Source: an uncultured Clostridia bacterium
Lineage (GTDB): Bacteria > Bacillota > Clostridia > Oscillospirales > Acutalibacteraceae
DNA: 64,000 nucleotides
Reading direction: 5' to 3'
Assembly: GCA_944384905.1 (NCBI GenBank)
Contig: CALWVE010000031.1
Coordinates: 210,627-274,626 of the forward strand
The number at the start of each line of letters is the position of its first letter. Within the stretch, counting starts at the first letter, position 1. The notes beneath the pieces were generated by a model. It did not search any database, had not been told where the DNA came from, and worked only from the letters and a program-made list of their open reading frames with translations. Below, in pieces: positions 18,044-27,290 of this stretch. The translations under genes were made by a program, and so were the position numbers.

Positions 18044-18958
18044 TCAATCGTCAGGCAAAGACTGAGCCAGTTCCAGCAATTTTTGAATGCGGTGATTCAC
18101 ACCGGAACGCGTGATGCCCAACCTGCCGGCCATTTCGCGCAAAGACATGTCCGGATTTTCCAGACGAAGCCGGGCAACTTCACGCAAATCTTCGCCAAGC
18201 GATTCCATTCCCGACGTACGCACAATGCGGCGGATCGCTTCTGTTTGCCGAGCGGCGGCCTGCGCAGTTTTATTGATATTGGCTGTTTCAAAATTGGTGG
18301 TGCGGTTGACATGATTGCGGACTTCCTTAATCATTTTGACCTGCATCAAATTCATGGCGGCCTGCGCGGCGCCCATATAGACAAGCAGTTCCTCGATTTT
18401 CTCGCTGCCCTTGATATAAACCACATAAATTCCTTTGCGGCAAACCAGCGCCGGATGCAGTTCGATTTCTTCCACTTCTTCGAGCAGCGTAATCAGTTGC
18501 AAAGCCAACTGGCGATACGGCACGGTAAATTCAAGATGGTATTCTTTGCTGGGGTCGGTAACCGTTCCGCAAGTCAAAAAAGCGCCCCTGAGGAACGCCG
18601 CCATACAGCAGACATTTTCCAGATTGGCGCGATTGATGCCGACATGTGTTTCTTTTCCGGTGTGGCCAAAATGTGCAAGCATCTGCTGACGCTGATTTTC
18701 GCCCGGAATGGTAACCGTATAAAGCTTAGTCTGTGATCGCCGGATCGATGTCGCGATTTCAGCCATAACGCCCGCTTGTTCGGCCAGTGTCTCGGCCAGT
18801 TTTTTCGCGGCCGGGAACGATTCTGTCACATAGCTTTTTTCCTGCAAAGAAAAACAGCGGCTAAATAACGCCAGACCATAACACTCCGCCGTTTGACAAC
18901 AGGCGGATTCCGGCCGGATCACTGCCAATTCAGCTTTTGTATCGGATGAAAAAGACAT
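18044..18958 (-). CDS. whiA: WhiA-family DNA-binding protein
   Basis: A 304-residue protein with a degenerate LAGLIDADG-like N-terminal domain (FLRGAFLTCGTV region) and a C-terminal helix-turn-helix (SLREMAGRLGITRSGVNHRI). WhiA proteins influence cell division and chromosome segregation in Firmicutes and sporulation in actinomycetes. It lies 10 bp after rapZ. The usual partner gene yvcK/mgfK, found between rapZ and whiA in most Firmicutes, is absent here. Confidence 0.94.
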   Translation of the reverse strand: MSFSSDTKAELAVIRPESACCQTAECYGLALFSRCFSLQEKSYVTESFPAAKKLAETLAEQAGVMAEIATSIRRSQTKLYTVTIPGENQRQQMLAHFGHTGKETHVGINRANLENVCCMAAFLRGAFLTCGTVTDPSKEYHLEFTVPYRQLALQLITLLEEVEEIELHPALVCRKGIYVVYIKGSEKIEELLVYMGAAQAAMNLMQVKMIKEVRNHVNRTTNFETANINKTAQAAARQTEAIRRIVRTSGMESLGEDLREVARLRLENPDMSLREMAGRLGITRSGVNHRIQKLLELAQSLPDD

Positions 18959-18968
18959 GAAAAATTCC

Positions 18969-19823
18969 TCACTTATGAATATCGCGATGATTCATATCCA
19001 CGCGGTACCCGGCCTCGAGCAGACGACGATATAAAAACGCCGCAATCGCCACCGAGCGATGATGCCCGCCGGTACAGCCTATCGCTATAACCAATTCGCT
19101 TTTCCCCTCTGCAATATACTGCGGAATCAGAAAGTCGACCAAAGATGTAAGGCGCGCTGTAAAATCCCGGGCCGTTTGATTTTCCATCACATAATCATAG
19201 ACCGGCTGATCCAGACCGGTTTTCTGTTTTAGTGTTTCAACATAAAAAGGATTGGGCAGAAAACGAACATCGAACACCAAGTCCGCTTCCGGCGGAAGGC
19301 CATGCTTAAACCCAAAGCTCAGGCAATGAATCGTCATCGCTTCATTGATATTCGATAAAAACAGACCGGAAAGCTTACGCTGCAGCTGAACCGGCGACAA
19401 TTCGCTGGTATCCACCACATAATCAGCATATTCCTTAATTCTTTGTAAAACGGAACGCTCCAGTGACATGGCTTCCTGCAAAGAACCGGAACAGCGCTCC
19501 GCAAACGGATGACGACGACGGGTTTCTTTGTATCGATGGATCAAAACCGAATCGGACGCATCCAGAAAAAGAATTTTAAAAGAATCATTGCGCGTACGCA
19601 GATCATCCAAAGCTTGTTCAAACGAATGAAAAAAGCAGCCGCCCCCGCGAACATCAATGACAACCGCTGCACGGGAAATATGACTGCGCACACACAAATC
19701 ATAAAACGTACCGATCAGTTCGGGAGGCAGATTATCTACGCAATAAAAACCGATATCTTCCAAGGTATGAATGGCGCGGGTTTTCCCCGCGCCCGACACA
19801 CCGGTGACAATTAAAAACTCCAT
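18969..19823 (-). CDS. rapZ: RapZ/YvcJ nucleotide-binding protein
   Basis: A 284-residue P-loop protein. The Walker A is GVSGAGKT near the start, followed by FYCVDNLPPELI; the C-terminal domain carries DVRFLPNPFY and GCTGGHHRSV. In E. coli, RapZ is an RNase adaptor controlling glucosamine-6-phosphate synthase; in Firmicutes the YvcJ form binds nucleotides and its role is less clear. It starts 6 bp after murB in the hprK-murB-rapZ-whiA unit. Confidence 0.95.
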   Translation of the reverse strand: MEFLIVTGVSGAGKTRAIHTLEDIGFYCVDNLPPELIGTFYDLCVRSHISRAAVVIDVRGGGCFFHSFEQALDDLRTRNDSFKILFLDASDSVLIHRYKETRRRHPFAERCSGSLQEAMSLERSVLQRIKEYADYVVDTSELSPVQLQRKLSGLFLSNINEAMTIHCLSFGFKHGLPPEADLVFDVRFLPNPFYVETLKQKTGLDQPVYDYVMENQTARDFTARLTSLVDFLIPQYIAEGKSELVIAIGCTGGHHRSVAIAAFLYRRLLEAGYRVDMNHRDIHK

Positions 19824-19829
19824 AAGGGA

Positions 19830-20738
19830 TCACAATCCTAAAAATTCAACTTCCGTCTGCAGGCGAACATGAGCCTGCTCTTCCACCACATACTGAACAT
19901 GCGCAATCAGCGCCAGCACTTCTTTGCAGGTGGCATTTCCCGTATTGATAATAAAGCCGCTGTGTTTAAAGCTGACCTGAGCCCCGCCGATGGTATAGCC
20001 CTTGAGACCGCACTGCTCGATCAAAGCCGCCGCGAAATAACCTTCCGGGCGTTTGAACGTGCTACCGGCGCTGGCAAATTCCAACGGCTGCTTTTCCTTG
20101 CGGCGAAGGATCAGCTCGTTCATTCTGGACTGAATTTGTTCCACCTTAGACGGAACCAGACGCAGGCAGACAAACGTAATGATGTCCGTACCGCCCGTAA
20201 ACACGCTATGGCGATAAGAAAGATCCAGTTCATCCGCATACAAAGTCTTTTCTCTGCCATCCAGAGAAACGGCCTGCACCGATGTTAAAACGTCTTTCAT
20301 TTCGCCGCCGTACGCTCCGGCGTTCATATAAGCCGCACCGCCTGCGCTGCCGGGGATACCCCAGGCAAATTCCAACCCGGAAAGCGCATGGTCGCGGGCA
20401 AATTTACACAAAGAAGAAAGCGAAGCGCCTGCACCGCAGCGAATGGTTACGCCATCGTTATCCAGCGTGATCTGTTTGAAGTCTCCCTCCAAAGAAAGCA
20501 CGACGCCGCGGAAACCTTCATCTGCAACCAACAGGTTAGAGCCTTTTCCCAAAACAAACAGCGGAAGCTGTTCATCTGCAATCGTTTCCAAAACTTTTTT
20601 CAGAGCTTCCTGATTTTCAACACAAACAAATCGATCGGCCGGTCCGCCAATACGAAAAGACGTATGCGCCGACATGGGTTCGTCTACCAGCACCGTGCAC
20701 CCGGAAATATTTCGAAGTGCGTCAATTTTTTCATACAT
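19830..20738 (-). CDS. murB: UDP-N-acetylenolpyruvoylglucosamine reductase
   Basis: A 302-residue FAD enzyme that reduces UDP-GlcNAc-enolpyruvate to UDP-MurNAc in peptidoglycan synthesis. Visible motifs are HTSFRIGGPADRFV, LGKGSNLLVAD, GIPGSAGGAAYMNAGAYG and the C-terminal FKRPEGYFAAALIE. It is the shorter class found in Gram-positives. The ATG at 20738 is chosen because GAGGAGGA lies 8 nt upstream. Confidence 0.96.
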   Translation of the reverse strand: MYEKIDALRNISGCTVLVDEPMSAHTSFRIGGPADRFVCVENQEALKKVLETIADEQLPLFVLGKGSNLLVADEGFRGVVLSLEGDFKQITLDNDGVTIRCGAGASLSSLCKFARDHALSGLEFAWGIPGSAGGAAYMNAGAYGGEMKDVLTSVQAVSLDGREKTLYADELDLSYRHSVFTGGTDIITFVCLRLVPSKVEQIQSRMNELILRRKEKQPLEFASAGSTFKRPEGYFAAALIEQCGLKGYTIGGAQVSFKHSGFIINTGNATCKEVLALIAHVQYVVEEQAHVRLQTEVEFLGL

Positions 20739-20752
20739 ACACGGAGTCCTCC

Positions 20753-21718
20753 TCAAATTTCCAATTCACGTTTCGTATTGGCTGTAGGAATCGAATCAAC
20801 ATCCATTCCCAGATTGGTAAGCAGTTCTTTGGCGGCATTATAGCCCATCTTCTTCTGGCGATGGTTCATGGCGGCCACTTCGATGATAACAGCCGTATTT
20901 CGTCCGGGCTTTACCGGGATGGTGATAACCGGAACCTGAACGCCGAGAATTTCGGTGTATTCCGTATCCAGACCCATGCGATCGTATACTTTACTACTAT
21001 CCCAAATTTCCATATTGATACACAGATCGATTTTTTCTTCCATCTTTACGGCGCCGATACCAAAAATACGGCGGGCGTTGATGATGCCGATACCGCGCAG
21101 CTCAATAAAGTGGCGGATATTTTCGGGAGCAGATCCCAACAGCGTTTTGTTGGATACGCGGCGAATTTCTACCGCATCGTCGGCAATCAAACGATGGCCG
21201 CGCTTGATAATTTCGATAGCGGTTTCACTTTTACCTACGCCGCTGTCGCCCACCAGCAGGATACCTTCGCCGTACACTTCAACCAATACACCGTGGCGCG
21301 TAACGCGGGGAGCCAGATCGACACTCAGCGTTCCAACCAAAGCAGCACTCAAGCTGGATGTCGGTTCATTCGAACCCAAAAGCGGAACCTCAAATTCTTT
21401 AGCCGCTTCCATCATCACATCGTCCGGCTGCAAACCGCGCGTAATGATAATGGCCGGAGGACGTTTTTCGATCAATTGGCGAACCGCTTCCGTCCGTTTT
21501 TCTTTCGGGAACGACGAAAGCATGGAAAATTCCGCTTTTCCGAGCAGATTGATGCGTTCCGGGTCAAAATATTCATAATAACCGTTGAGTTCGATACCGG
21601 GCCGGTTCACGTTTGCTGAACGAATCAGGACGGTATCCGGACTACAGGGAAGATAAAACTCGTGCAAGGAAAGTTCTTTAATCAATTTGCTTAAAGCAAT
21701 ACTATATTCATTCGGCAT
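20753..21718 (-). CDS. hprK: HPr kinase/phosphorylase
   Basis: A 321-residue bifunctional enzyme that phosphorylates HPr on serine and reverses this, setting carbon catabolite control with CcpA. The Walker A is GDSGVGKS at 157-164, and the family signature appears as ELRGIGIIN followed by RIFG. The N-terminal receiver-like domain is present. First gene of the hprK-murB-rapZ-whiA-dnaE run. A TATAAT-like box at 21752-21757 (minus strand) could serve it, but its -35 is poor. Confidence 0.96.
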   Translation of the reverse strand: MPNEYSIALSKLIKELSLHEFYLPCSPDTVLIRSANVNRPGIELNGYYEYFDPERINLLGKAEFSMLSSFPKEKRTEAVRQLIEKRPPAIIITRGLQPDDVMMEAAKEFEVPLLGSNEPTSSLSAALVGTLSVDLAPRVTRHGVLVEVYGEGILLVGDSGVGKSETAIEIIKRGHRLIADDAVEIRRVSNKTLLGSAPENIRHFIELRGIGIINARRIFGIGAVKMEEKIDLCINMEIWDSSKVYDRMGLDTEYTEILGVQVPVITIPVKPGRNTAVIIEVAAMNHRQKKMGYNAAKELLTNLGMDVDSIPTANTKRELEI

Positions 21719-21776
21719 ACTTTCGCTCCTCCTCGTTATCGGGATGTTTTTATTATACCTGATTCATAAAAAAAAG

Positions 21777-21813
21777 AAAAGAGGCCCTTTCAACAAAAGT
21801 CGGGGCCTCTTTT
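21777..21813 (-). terminator. Terminator of secDF
   Basis: AAAAGAGGCCC (21777-21787) pairs with GGGCCTCTTTT (21803-21813). On the minus strand it continues into a T-rich run, between secF and hprK. Confidence 0.88.
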
Positions 21814-21830
21814 ATACAGGTTAAAATAGA

Positions 21831-22769
21831 TTATTTTTCGGAAACGACCGGATGCTTGTGATTCTGCCACATAGCAAACAGCGGGCCGGCAATAAACAGA
21901 GAAGAATAGCAGCCAACCACAACACCGACCATCATCGGCAGCGCAAACGTCATAACGGAATTGAGCTGATAGATCAGCGCTACCACGAACACGCAGCAAA
22001 TTGCAACGAAGGTGGTTACGGAAGTTGCTACCGAGCGGAACAGCGTCTGATTCAGGCTCAGGTTAACCAGCGTGGGATAATCCGTTTTGTTGCCAAGCAG
22101 GCGGCGGTTTTCGCGGATACGGTCATACAGTACGATCGTATCGTTCAGCGAATAACCGAGAATCGTCAGGATAACCGCGATAAAGCTATCGTTGATGGCG
22201 AAACCGAAAATAACAAAAACGAGATAGGAAATCAGAACGTCATGCGCCAAAGCGATCAGGGCGCACACGCCAGCCGAAAAACCGCCGATCTTGCGGAAAC
22301 GGATGGCAATATAGATCAGCAGCAGCACAAATGTAATGGCCACGCAGATCATGCACTTTTCAAAGAAAGTAGCGCCCATCATCGGGTCTACAGAGCTGGA
22401 TTCCGCCACCGTAAACGGCGTTTCGGCAAAAGCCTCATCCAGTGCATCTGCAATAGCGGTCTGCTCTTCGAGCGTCAGGGATTCATTGCCCGCAAAAGAA
22501 ACCGTAGCCTGTTTCTGGCCATCAGAAGTACCGTAAGCTTCGTTGATCTGAACCGTGGCGTTACGTCCGGAAACATCCTCAACGATCTTCTCGATTTCGT
22601 TCGAAGCAATATCCGCCGCAAAATTGTATTTAATAACCGCACCGCCGGCGAACTGAATATCCAGTCGGGTGCCTACAAACAAGTTGATTACAATTCCGAT
22701 CACGATAACCGCTGCGGAAAGGATAAAGAAAATATTTCTTTTGCCGTAAAAGTCAATCGTCTTTTTCAT
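21831..22769 (-). CDS. secF: Protein translocase accessory subunit SecF
   Basis: A 312-residue membrane protein with six predicted helices and one extracytoplasmic domain after helix 1. DIQFAGGAVIKYNF is the SecF/SecD signature and SLNDTIVLYDRIREN is the conserved helix 4-5 motif. With SecD it uses the ion gradient to help pull secreted proteins across the membrane. The start codon overlaps the secD stop by 4 bp, so translation is probably coupled. Confidence 0.96.
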   Translation of the reverse strand: MKKTIDFYGKRNIFFILSAAVIVIGIVINLFVGTRLDIQFAGGAVIKYNFAADIASNEIEKIVEDVSGRNATVQINEAYGTSDGQKQATVSFAGNESLTLEEQTAIADALDEAFAETPFTVAESSSVDPMMGATFFEKCMICVAITFVLLLIYIAIRFRKIGGFSAGVCALIALAHDVLISYLVFVIFGFAINDSFIAVILTILGYSLNDTIVLYDRIRENRRLLGNKTDYPTLVNLSLNQTLFRSVATSVTTFVAICCVFVVALIYQLNSVMTFALPMMVGVVVGCYSSLFIAGPLFAMWQNHKHPVVSEK

Positions 22770-24208
22770 GCTTCCTTACCTCCAAACAGCGATTTTTTGT
22801 GCAGCGCTTTGAAAGAAGAAAGTGACTTAATCATCAGGCGGGCTGCAAACACGCCCATGATGAAGTTGCCGATTACACCCACCAGCAGAGTAAAGCCGAA
22901 GGAATAGATGGAACCGGTTGTCGATTCGCCGAAAATAAGCGAAAGGATATTGGACGGGCCAAATACGCCGATCAACATAATAGCAACGATAATAATGGTG
23001 ATGTTGCCATCAAAAATCGACCAGAACGAGCTGCTGCAGCCCTTGGCAATGGCGCCATCGAGCGTTTTACCGTTAGCCAGTTCTTCACTGATACGAGAAG
23101 CCGTAATGATATTGGCGTCTACGCCCACACCGACAGAAAGCACGACACCGGCAATACCGGGCAAGGTCATCGTAAAGCTGTTCATAAACGGCAGGTAACC
23201 GGAAATTGCCGCAAACGTGATAGCCATCTGTCCGGCCAGGGCAATAACGGATACAACGCCCGGGATACGGAACATCACAATCATAAAGATAGCAATCAGA
23301 ACAAACGCAATAATACCTGCCAGCAGCATAGCGTCGAGCGAAAATTCACCCAGCGTGGGGCTGATCGTGCTGAAGTTCTGCGTTTTCAAAGCAAATGGAA
23401 GCGCACCGGCACGAATTTTTGAAGCCAGTGCAGAAGCTTCGGCAGCCGTGAAGCCGTTCTGAGCGTTGCCGTTGGCATCAACATGAGAACCGGATATGTA
23501 GCAAGTTCCGTTATCTACTACCGTAGAAACACGGGGAGCGGAAATCATCACATCATCCATCCAAACGGAAATGGTGCCGCCCAAAAGTTCTTCTGTGGCC
23601 TCAGCAAATTTTTTGCTGCCTTCTTCAGAAAATTCCAGATTGACAACGTATTCCATCGCGCCGCTGGAGTTATTGATAATACCGGCGGAAGCATTTACAA
23701 CGTCGCTGCCCTGAAGAATGACATTCTCGGCCGTAACGCCCTTCGGCGTTTTCTGCACAACGTTGCCGTTGTCATCGGTTTCTTCCGTTTCGTATTCGGA
23801 ACCTTCACGGAAAGTCAACAAAGCTGTAGCGGAAATTTCCTGAATAGCTTTTTCGGGATCATAATCCGATTCCCCACTCTTCCAGGGGAACCGAACGATA
23901 ATCAGATCATTGCTGTAATCCGCATACAGTTCGTAGTCGGTGATATTATTGGCCACCATACGAACTTCAATGGTGGACTTGGCGGCGTCCAGATCTTCGT
24001 TCGTAACTTCCTCGGCAGTATCAGGTTTAAAAATCGCTTCTACACCGCCGCGAATGTCAATACCCCAGCGAATATCGCCAATTCCTTTCAAAATGGTGTG
24101 TTTTGTTCCGCGCCCATCCGTGTAGGCAATGCCGAACACAGATGTGAGGGTCAAAGCCAGAATCAGAAAGGCGACGATAAAAAACACATGTTTTTTAACT
24201 CGCTTCAT
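22766..24208 (-). CDS. secD: Protein translocase accessory subunit SecD
   Basis: A 480-residue membrane protein: one N-terminal helix, a large extracytoplasmic P1 region with WGIDIRGGVEAIF, then five helices with GVGVDANIITASRI. It partners SecF. The ATG at 24208 is chosen because GGAGGA lies 8 nt upstream and because the consensus promoter just upstream would place longer starts in or before the leader. Confidence 0.96.
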   Translation of the reverse strand: MKRVKKHVFFIVAFLILALTLTSVFGIAYTDGRGTKHTILKGIGDIRWGIDIRGGVEAIFKPDTAEEVTNEDLDAAKSTIEVRMVANNITDYELYADYSNDLIIVRFPWKSGESDYDPEKAIQEISATALLTFREGSEYETEETDDNGNVVQKTPKGVTAENVILQGSDVVNASAGIINNSSGAMEYVVNLEFSEEGSKKFAEATEELLGGTISVWMDDVMISAPRVSTVVDNGTCYISGSHVDANGNAQNGFTAAEASALASKIRAGALPFALKTQNFSTISPTLGEFSLDAMLLAGIIAFVLIAIFMIVMFRIPGVVSVIALAGQMAITFAAISGYLPFMNSFTMTLPGIAGVVLSVGVGVDANIITASRISEELANGKTLDGAIAKGCSSSFWSIFDGNITIIIVAIMLIGVFGPSNILSLIFGESTTGSIYSFGFTLLVGVIGNFIMGVFAARLMIKSLSSFKALHKKSLFGGKEA

Positions 24209-24279
24209 GCATATTCCTCCGAACTGAATTTGTTTGGTTGCCGACAAGTTTGTCTTTAACCGGGTTAGCACAAAAAAAC

Positions 24280-24308
24280 ATTATAGAAGTATCAAGCTGA
24301 AATGTCAA
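24280..24308 (-). promoter_or_regulatory. Consensus sigma-A promoter of secDF
   Basis: A perfect TTGACA (24303-24308), 17 bp, TATAAT (24280-24285) on the minus strand. It lies directly after the recN stop codon, with a leader of about 65 nt to secD. No terminator hairpin separates recN from it. Confidence 0.93.
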
Positions 24309-24318
24309 GCTTTGTCGT

Positions 24319-25986
24319 TTATTCCGCAGAACACAGCATTTCTTCTGCCATTTTCAGCTGAATGGGCGTGGGTTCGCCGCCGTTGATAATACGCGCGAGC
24401 TCGTGTTTGCGTTCTTCAAAAGAAAGGCGGCTGATGTGCGTATACGTCCGATTATTTTCAACTTCCTTGCGGATCAAATAATGAACATCGCCCATCGAAG
24501 CAATCTGAGCCAGATGCGTAACGCACAAAACCTGATGAGAAGCCGCAACTTCACGCAATTTCTGGCCGACACGGCGAGCGCTCAGGCCACTGATTCCCGT
24601 ATCGACTTCGTCGAAAATAAACGTACCGATTTCATCGCTGCCGGCCAGTACGGTTTTTATGGCCAGCATCATACGCGAAAGTTCACCGCCCGAAGCGATT
24701 TTAGCCAGCGGACGCGGCTCTTCGCCCGGATTTGTGGAAATCAAAAACTGGATTTTATCGCATCCCACCGCGCTCAGCGAGGTTCGGATCTGCTCCACCT
24801 GAAAAACCACATGCGGCATATTGAGAAACACCAATTCTTCCCGCACACGCTGGGAAAAAACCGCAGCCGTACTGCGGCGCGCCGCGGACAGTTCCTTGGC
24901 CAGGGCAATCGCCTGCTTTTTGGCTTCATCAAAAGCTTCTTCCAGCTCGGCAATTTTTTCATCCGCGCCTTCAATTCCGGCCAGTTCTAATCTGGCGTTT
25001 TCAAGAAAAGCCAGTATTTCTTCTTCCGTTTCGCCGTATTTCAGGCCCAGCCGATACAGAAAATCTAGTCTGGCTTCTGTCTCTTCAAGCTGATCCGGAT
25101 CGAATTGCAGCGATTCTGTACAGGCGCGTAAAGATTCCACCGCATCTTGAATGCCGTAAGCGGCATCCTCCAGCTGCTGGGCGGCGCTCTGCGCCGGGGG
25201 CAAAAGCTCGGCGGCCGATCGCGCGGCCTGCGCGGCCTGATCAATCTGCTGCGCGGCTCCCGGCTGTTCGTCTTCGCCTTCCAGAACGGCCAGCGCGGCA
25301 TAGAGCTGCCCCGCAATTTTCTCGCTGTTGCGCATCACTTCGCGCCGCGTTTTCAGCTCATCCATTTCGCCCAGACGCAAGTCGGCGTTCTCCAGCTCTT
25401 CGATCTGGTATTTCAACAGATCGATACGCCGGGCTTTCTGGTTTTCGTCTGTCGCCAGTGCATCCAGCTGCGCACCGATTTCGCGCAAATGTTGATAGGC
25501 CTGCGTATACCGCCGCTGCAGCGCCTGATAATCGCCGAAAGCATCGATATACTGCACATGCAGATCGGGAGACGTGAGCTCATAGCCCTCGTGCTGACCC
25601 AAAATAGAAACCAGCCGCTCGCCCAGTTCCCGCAGAACGGAAACCGTAGCCGGCCGCCGGCCGATACGGCACAGGCTTTTCCCCTCCGGCCGGATGACGC
25701 GCTGAATCAATAGGCTTCCGTCTTCTTCGGGTTCATAGCCTAATTCACGTACACGGGCAAGCGTTGCCGGGCTTAAATCGGTGAACACCGCAGAAACTTC
25801 GGCGGACTGTGCGCCGGTACGGATCAGATCCCGCGAAATCCGCTCGCCACGGATTGCCTGAATGGCATCGATCACAATCGATTTACCGGCCCCCGTTTCG
25901 CCTGTCAGCACATTGAAGCCGGATTCAAAATCGATGGAGGCCTGTTCGATGACCGCAATATTTTCGATGTACAGCTGTGAGAGCAT
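24319..25986 (-). CDS. recN: DNA repair protein RecN
   Basis: A 555-residue SMC-like ATPase for double-strand break repair. The Walker A GETGAGKS is near residue 35, a long central coiled coil spans about 150-350, the signature ASGGELSRMMLAIK and Walker B FIFDEVDTGISG follow, and the C-terminus ends in the usual helix. It lies after argR, the classic Firmicutes order tlyA-argR-recN. Confidence 0.96.
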   Translation of the reverse strand: MLSQLYIENIAVIEQASIDFESGFNVLTGETGAGKSIVIDAIQAIRGERISRDLIRTGAQSAEVSAVFTDLSPATLARVRELGYEPEEDGSLLIQRVIRPEGKSLCRIGRRPATVSVLRELGERLVSILGQHEGYELTSPDLHVQYIDAFGDYQALQRRYTQAYQHLREIGAQLDALATDENQKARRIDLLKYQIEELENADLRLGEMDELKTRREVMRNSEKIAGQLYAALAVLEGEDEQPGAAQQIDQAAQAARSAAELLPPAQSAAQQLEDAAYGIQDAVESLRACTESLQFDPDQLEETEARLDFLYRLGLKYGETEEEILAFLENARLELAGIEGADEKIAELEEAFDEAKKQAIALAKELSAARRSTAAVFSQRVREELVFLNMPHVVFQVEQIRTSLSAVGCDKIQFLISTNPGEEPRPLAKIASGGELSRMMLAIKTVLAGSDEIGTFIFDEVDTGISGLSARRVGQKLREVAASHQVLCVTHLAQIASMGDVHYLIRKEVENNRTYTHISRLSFEERKHELARIINGGEPTPIQLKMAEEMLCSAE

Positions 25987-26010
25987 AAAACGCCTCCTTG
26001 GTATCCGGCA

Positions 26011-26466
26011 TTATTTGCCGCTTACAACCCGTTTGAGTTCCTCCTGCATATCCAAAGCCTGCTGATCGGTTTTGCAGATAATCAGAATCGTATCGTCGCC
26101 GGCCAGCGTACCGACAAACGGCTTGGGCTGCATGGAATCGATCGCAGCACAGACTGCCTGCGCCATACCCGTCATGGTTTTGATGACAAGCAAATTGCCT
26201 GCCGCTTCGATCATACGGATGGAATCGCTGAACATGGAAAGGAATTTGGCGGAAATATCTTCCGTGTCTTCCTTTCCGGTTGTATATTTATATTTTCCTC
26301 CGCCCGAAAGCGACTTAATGAGGCGCAGTTCCTTGATATCGCGGGAAACGGTGGCCTGCGTCACATCGAATCCGCATTCACGCAGGCAGCGCAGCAGCTC
26401 TTCCTGCGTGTCGATATCCTTCTCTGCAATCAATTCCAGAATTTTGGCATGTCGTCTTGTTTTCAT
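26011..26466 (-). CDS. argR: Arginine repressor
   Basis: A 151-residue hexameric regulator. The N-terminal winged helix includes TQATVSRDIKELRLIK; the C-terminal domain binds L-arginine through the conserved GTLAGDDTILII segment. It controls arginine biosynthesis and catabolism genes, none of which is adjacent. Gap of 14 bp after tlyA. Confidence 0.96.
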   Translation of the reverse strand: MKTRRHAKILELIAEKDIDTQEELLRCLRECGFDVTQATVSRDIKELRLIKSLSGGGKYKYTTGKEDTEDISAKFLSMFSDSIRMIEAAGNLLVIKTMTGMAQAVCAAIDSMQPKPFVGTLAGDDTILIICKTDQQALDMQEELKRVVSGK

Positions 26467-26480
26467 TTTATAACTCCTCT

Positions 26481-27290
26481 CTAGCCACCTAACGTGGTAT
26501 GGGATTCTTCAACCAAAGCCGGAATATTCAGTTCCGTCCGGCATTCAGGCTGTAAGCTTTTCTGCAAATAAATCAGATATTCAATATTGCCTTCCGGGCC
26601 TTTTACCGGAGAAAACGTCAGCCCCAGCACATCGTAACCGATAGAAAGCGCCAGACCGACGATTTTTTCAATCACTTCCCGATGAACAGCGGGGTCGCGC
26701 ACAACGCCTTTCTTGCCCACTTTTTCCCGTCCCGCTTCAAACTGCGGCTTAATCAGGCAAACACAGGCACCGTTGTCGGCAAGCAGTTCACGGGCGGCCG
26801 GCAGAATCAGCGAAAGTGAAATAAAAGAAACATCCACGCTGAAGAAATCAATTTCTTCGTGAATCTGCTCATGCGTCAGATAGCGGGCGTTGGTTCGCTC
26901 CAGATTCACAACCCGCTCGTCGGTGCGCAATTTCCAGGCAAGCTGACCGTAGCCGACATCGACTGCATAGACTTTCCGGGCGCCGTTTTGCAGCATGCAA
27001 TCGGTAAAACCGCCCGTTGAAGCGCCAATATCCATGCAGATTTTCCCTTCCAGCGAAATCGGAAACAGCTGCATGGCTTTTTCCAGCTTTAAGCCTCCGC
27101 GGCTCACATACCGCAGAGCATGTCCGCGCACCTCCGGCACAGTATCTTCGGGGAACATTTCCCCGGCTTTATCATATTTTACGCCTTTTACATAAACGCT
27201 GCCGGACATAATCAGCGCCTTGGCACGTTCTCGGCTTTCGGCCAGTCCCTGCTCAAACAGCAGGACATCCAGTCTTTTCTTCTGTGCCAT
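26481..27290 (-). CDS. tlyA: TlyA-family rRNA (cytidine-2'-O)-methyltransferase
   Basis: A 269-residue protein. Residues 1-65 form an S4 RNA-binding domain (RLDVLLFEQGLAESRERAK); the rest is an FtsJ-like methyltransferase with the SAM motif DIGASTGGFTDCML. Mycobacterial TlyA methylates 16S and 23S rRNA and confers capreomycin sensitivity; clostridial members are often annotated as haemolysins without proof. Its start lies inside the 3' end of dxs, a 38-nt overlap, with AAGGGG before the ATG. Confidence 0.93.
   Translation of the reverse strand: MAQKKRLDVLLFEQGLAESRERAKALIMSGSVYVKGVKYDKAGEMFPEDTVPEVRGHALRYVSRGGLKLEKAMQLFPISLEGKICMDIGASTGGFTDCMLQNGARKVYAVDVGYGQLAWKLRTDERVVNLERTNARYLTHEQIHEEIDFFSVDVSFISLSLILPAARELLADNGACVCLIKPQFEAGREKVGKKGVVRDPAVHREVIEKIVGLALSIGYDVLGLTFSPVKGPEGNIEYLIYLQKSLQPECRTELNIPALVEESHTTLGG

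Noticed and set aside
27253..27290. The 38-nt dxs/tlyA overlap as a frameshift or misassembly
   Set aside because: Both proteins have complete family ends and starts, and tlyA has a proper ribosome binding site inside dxs; this is ordinary gene overlap.
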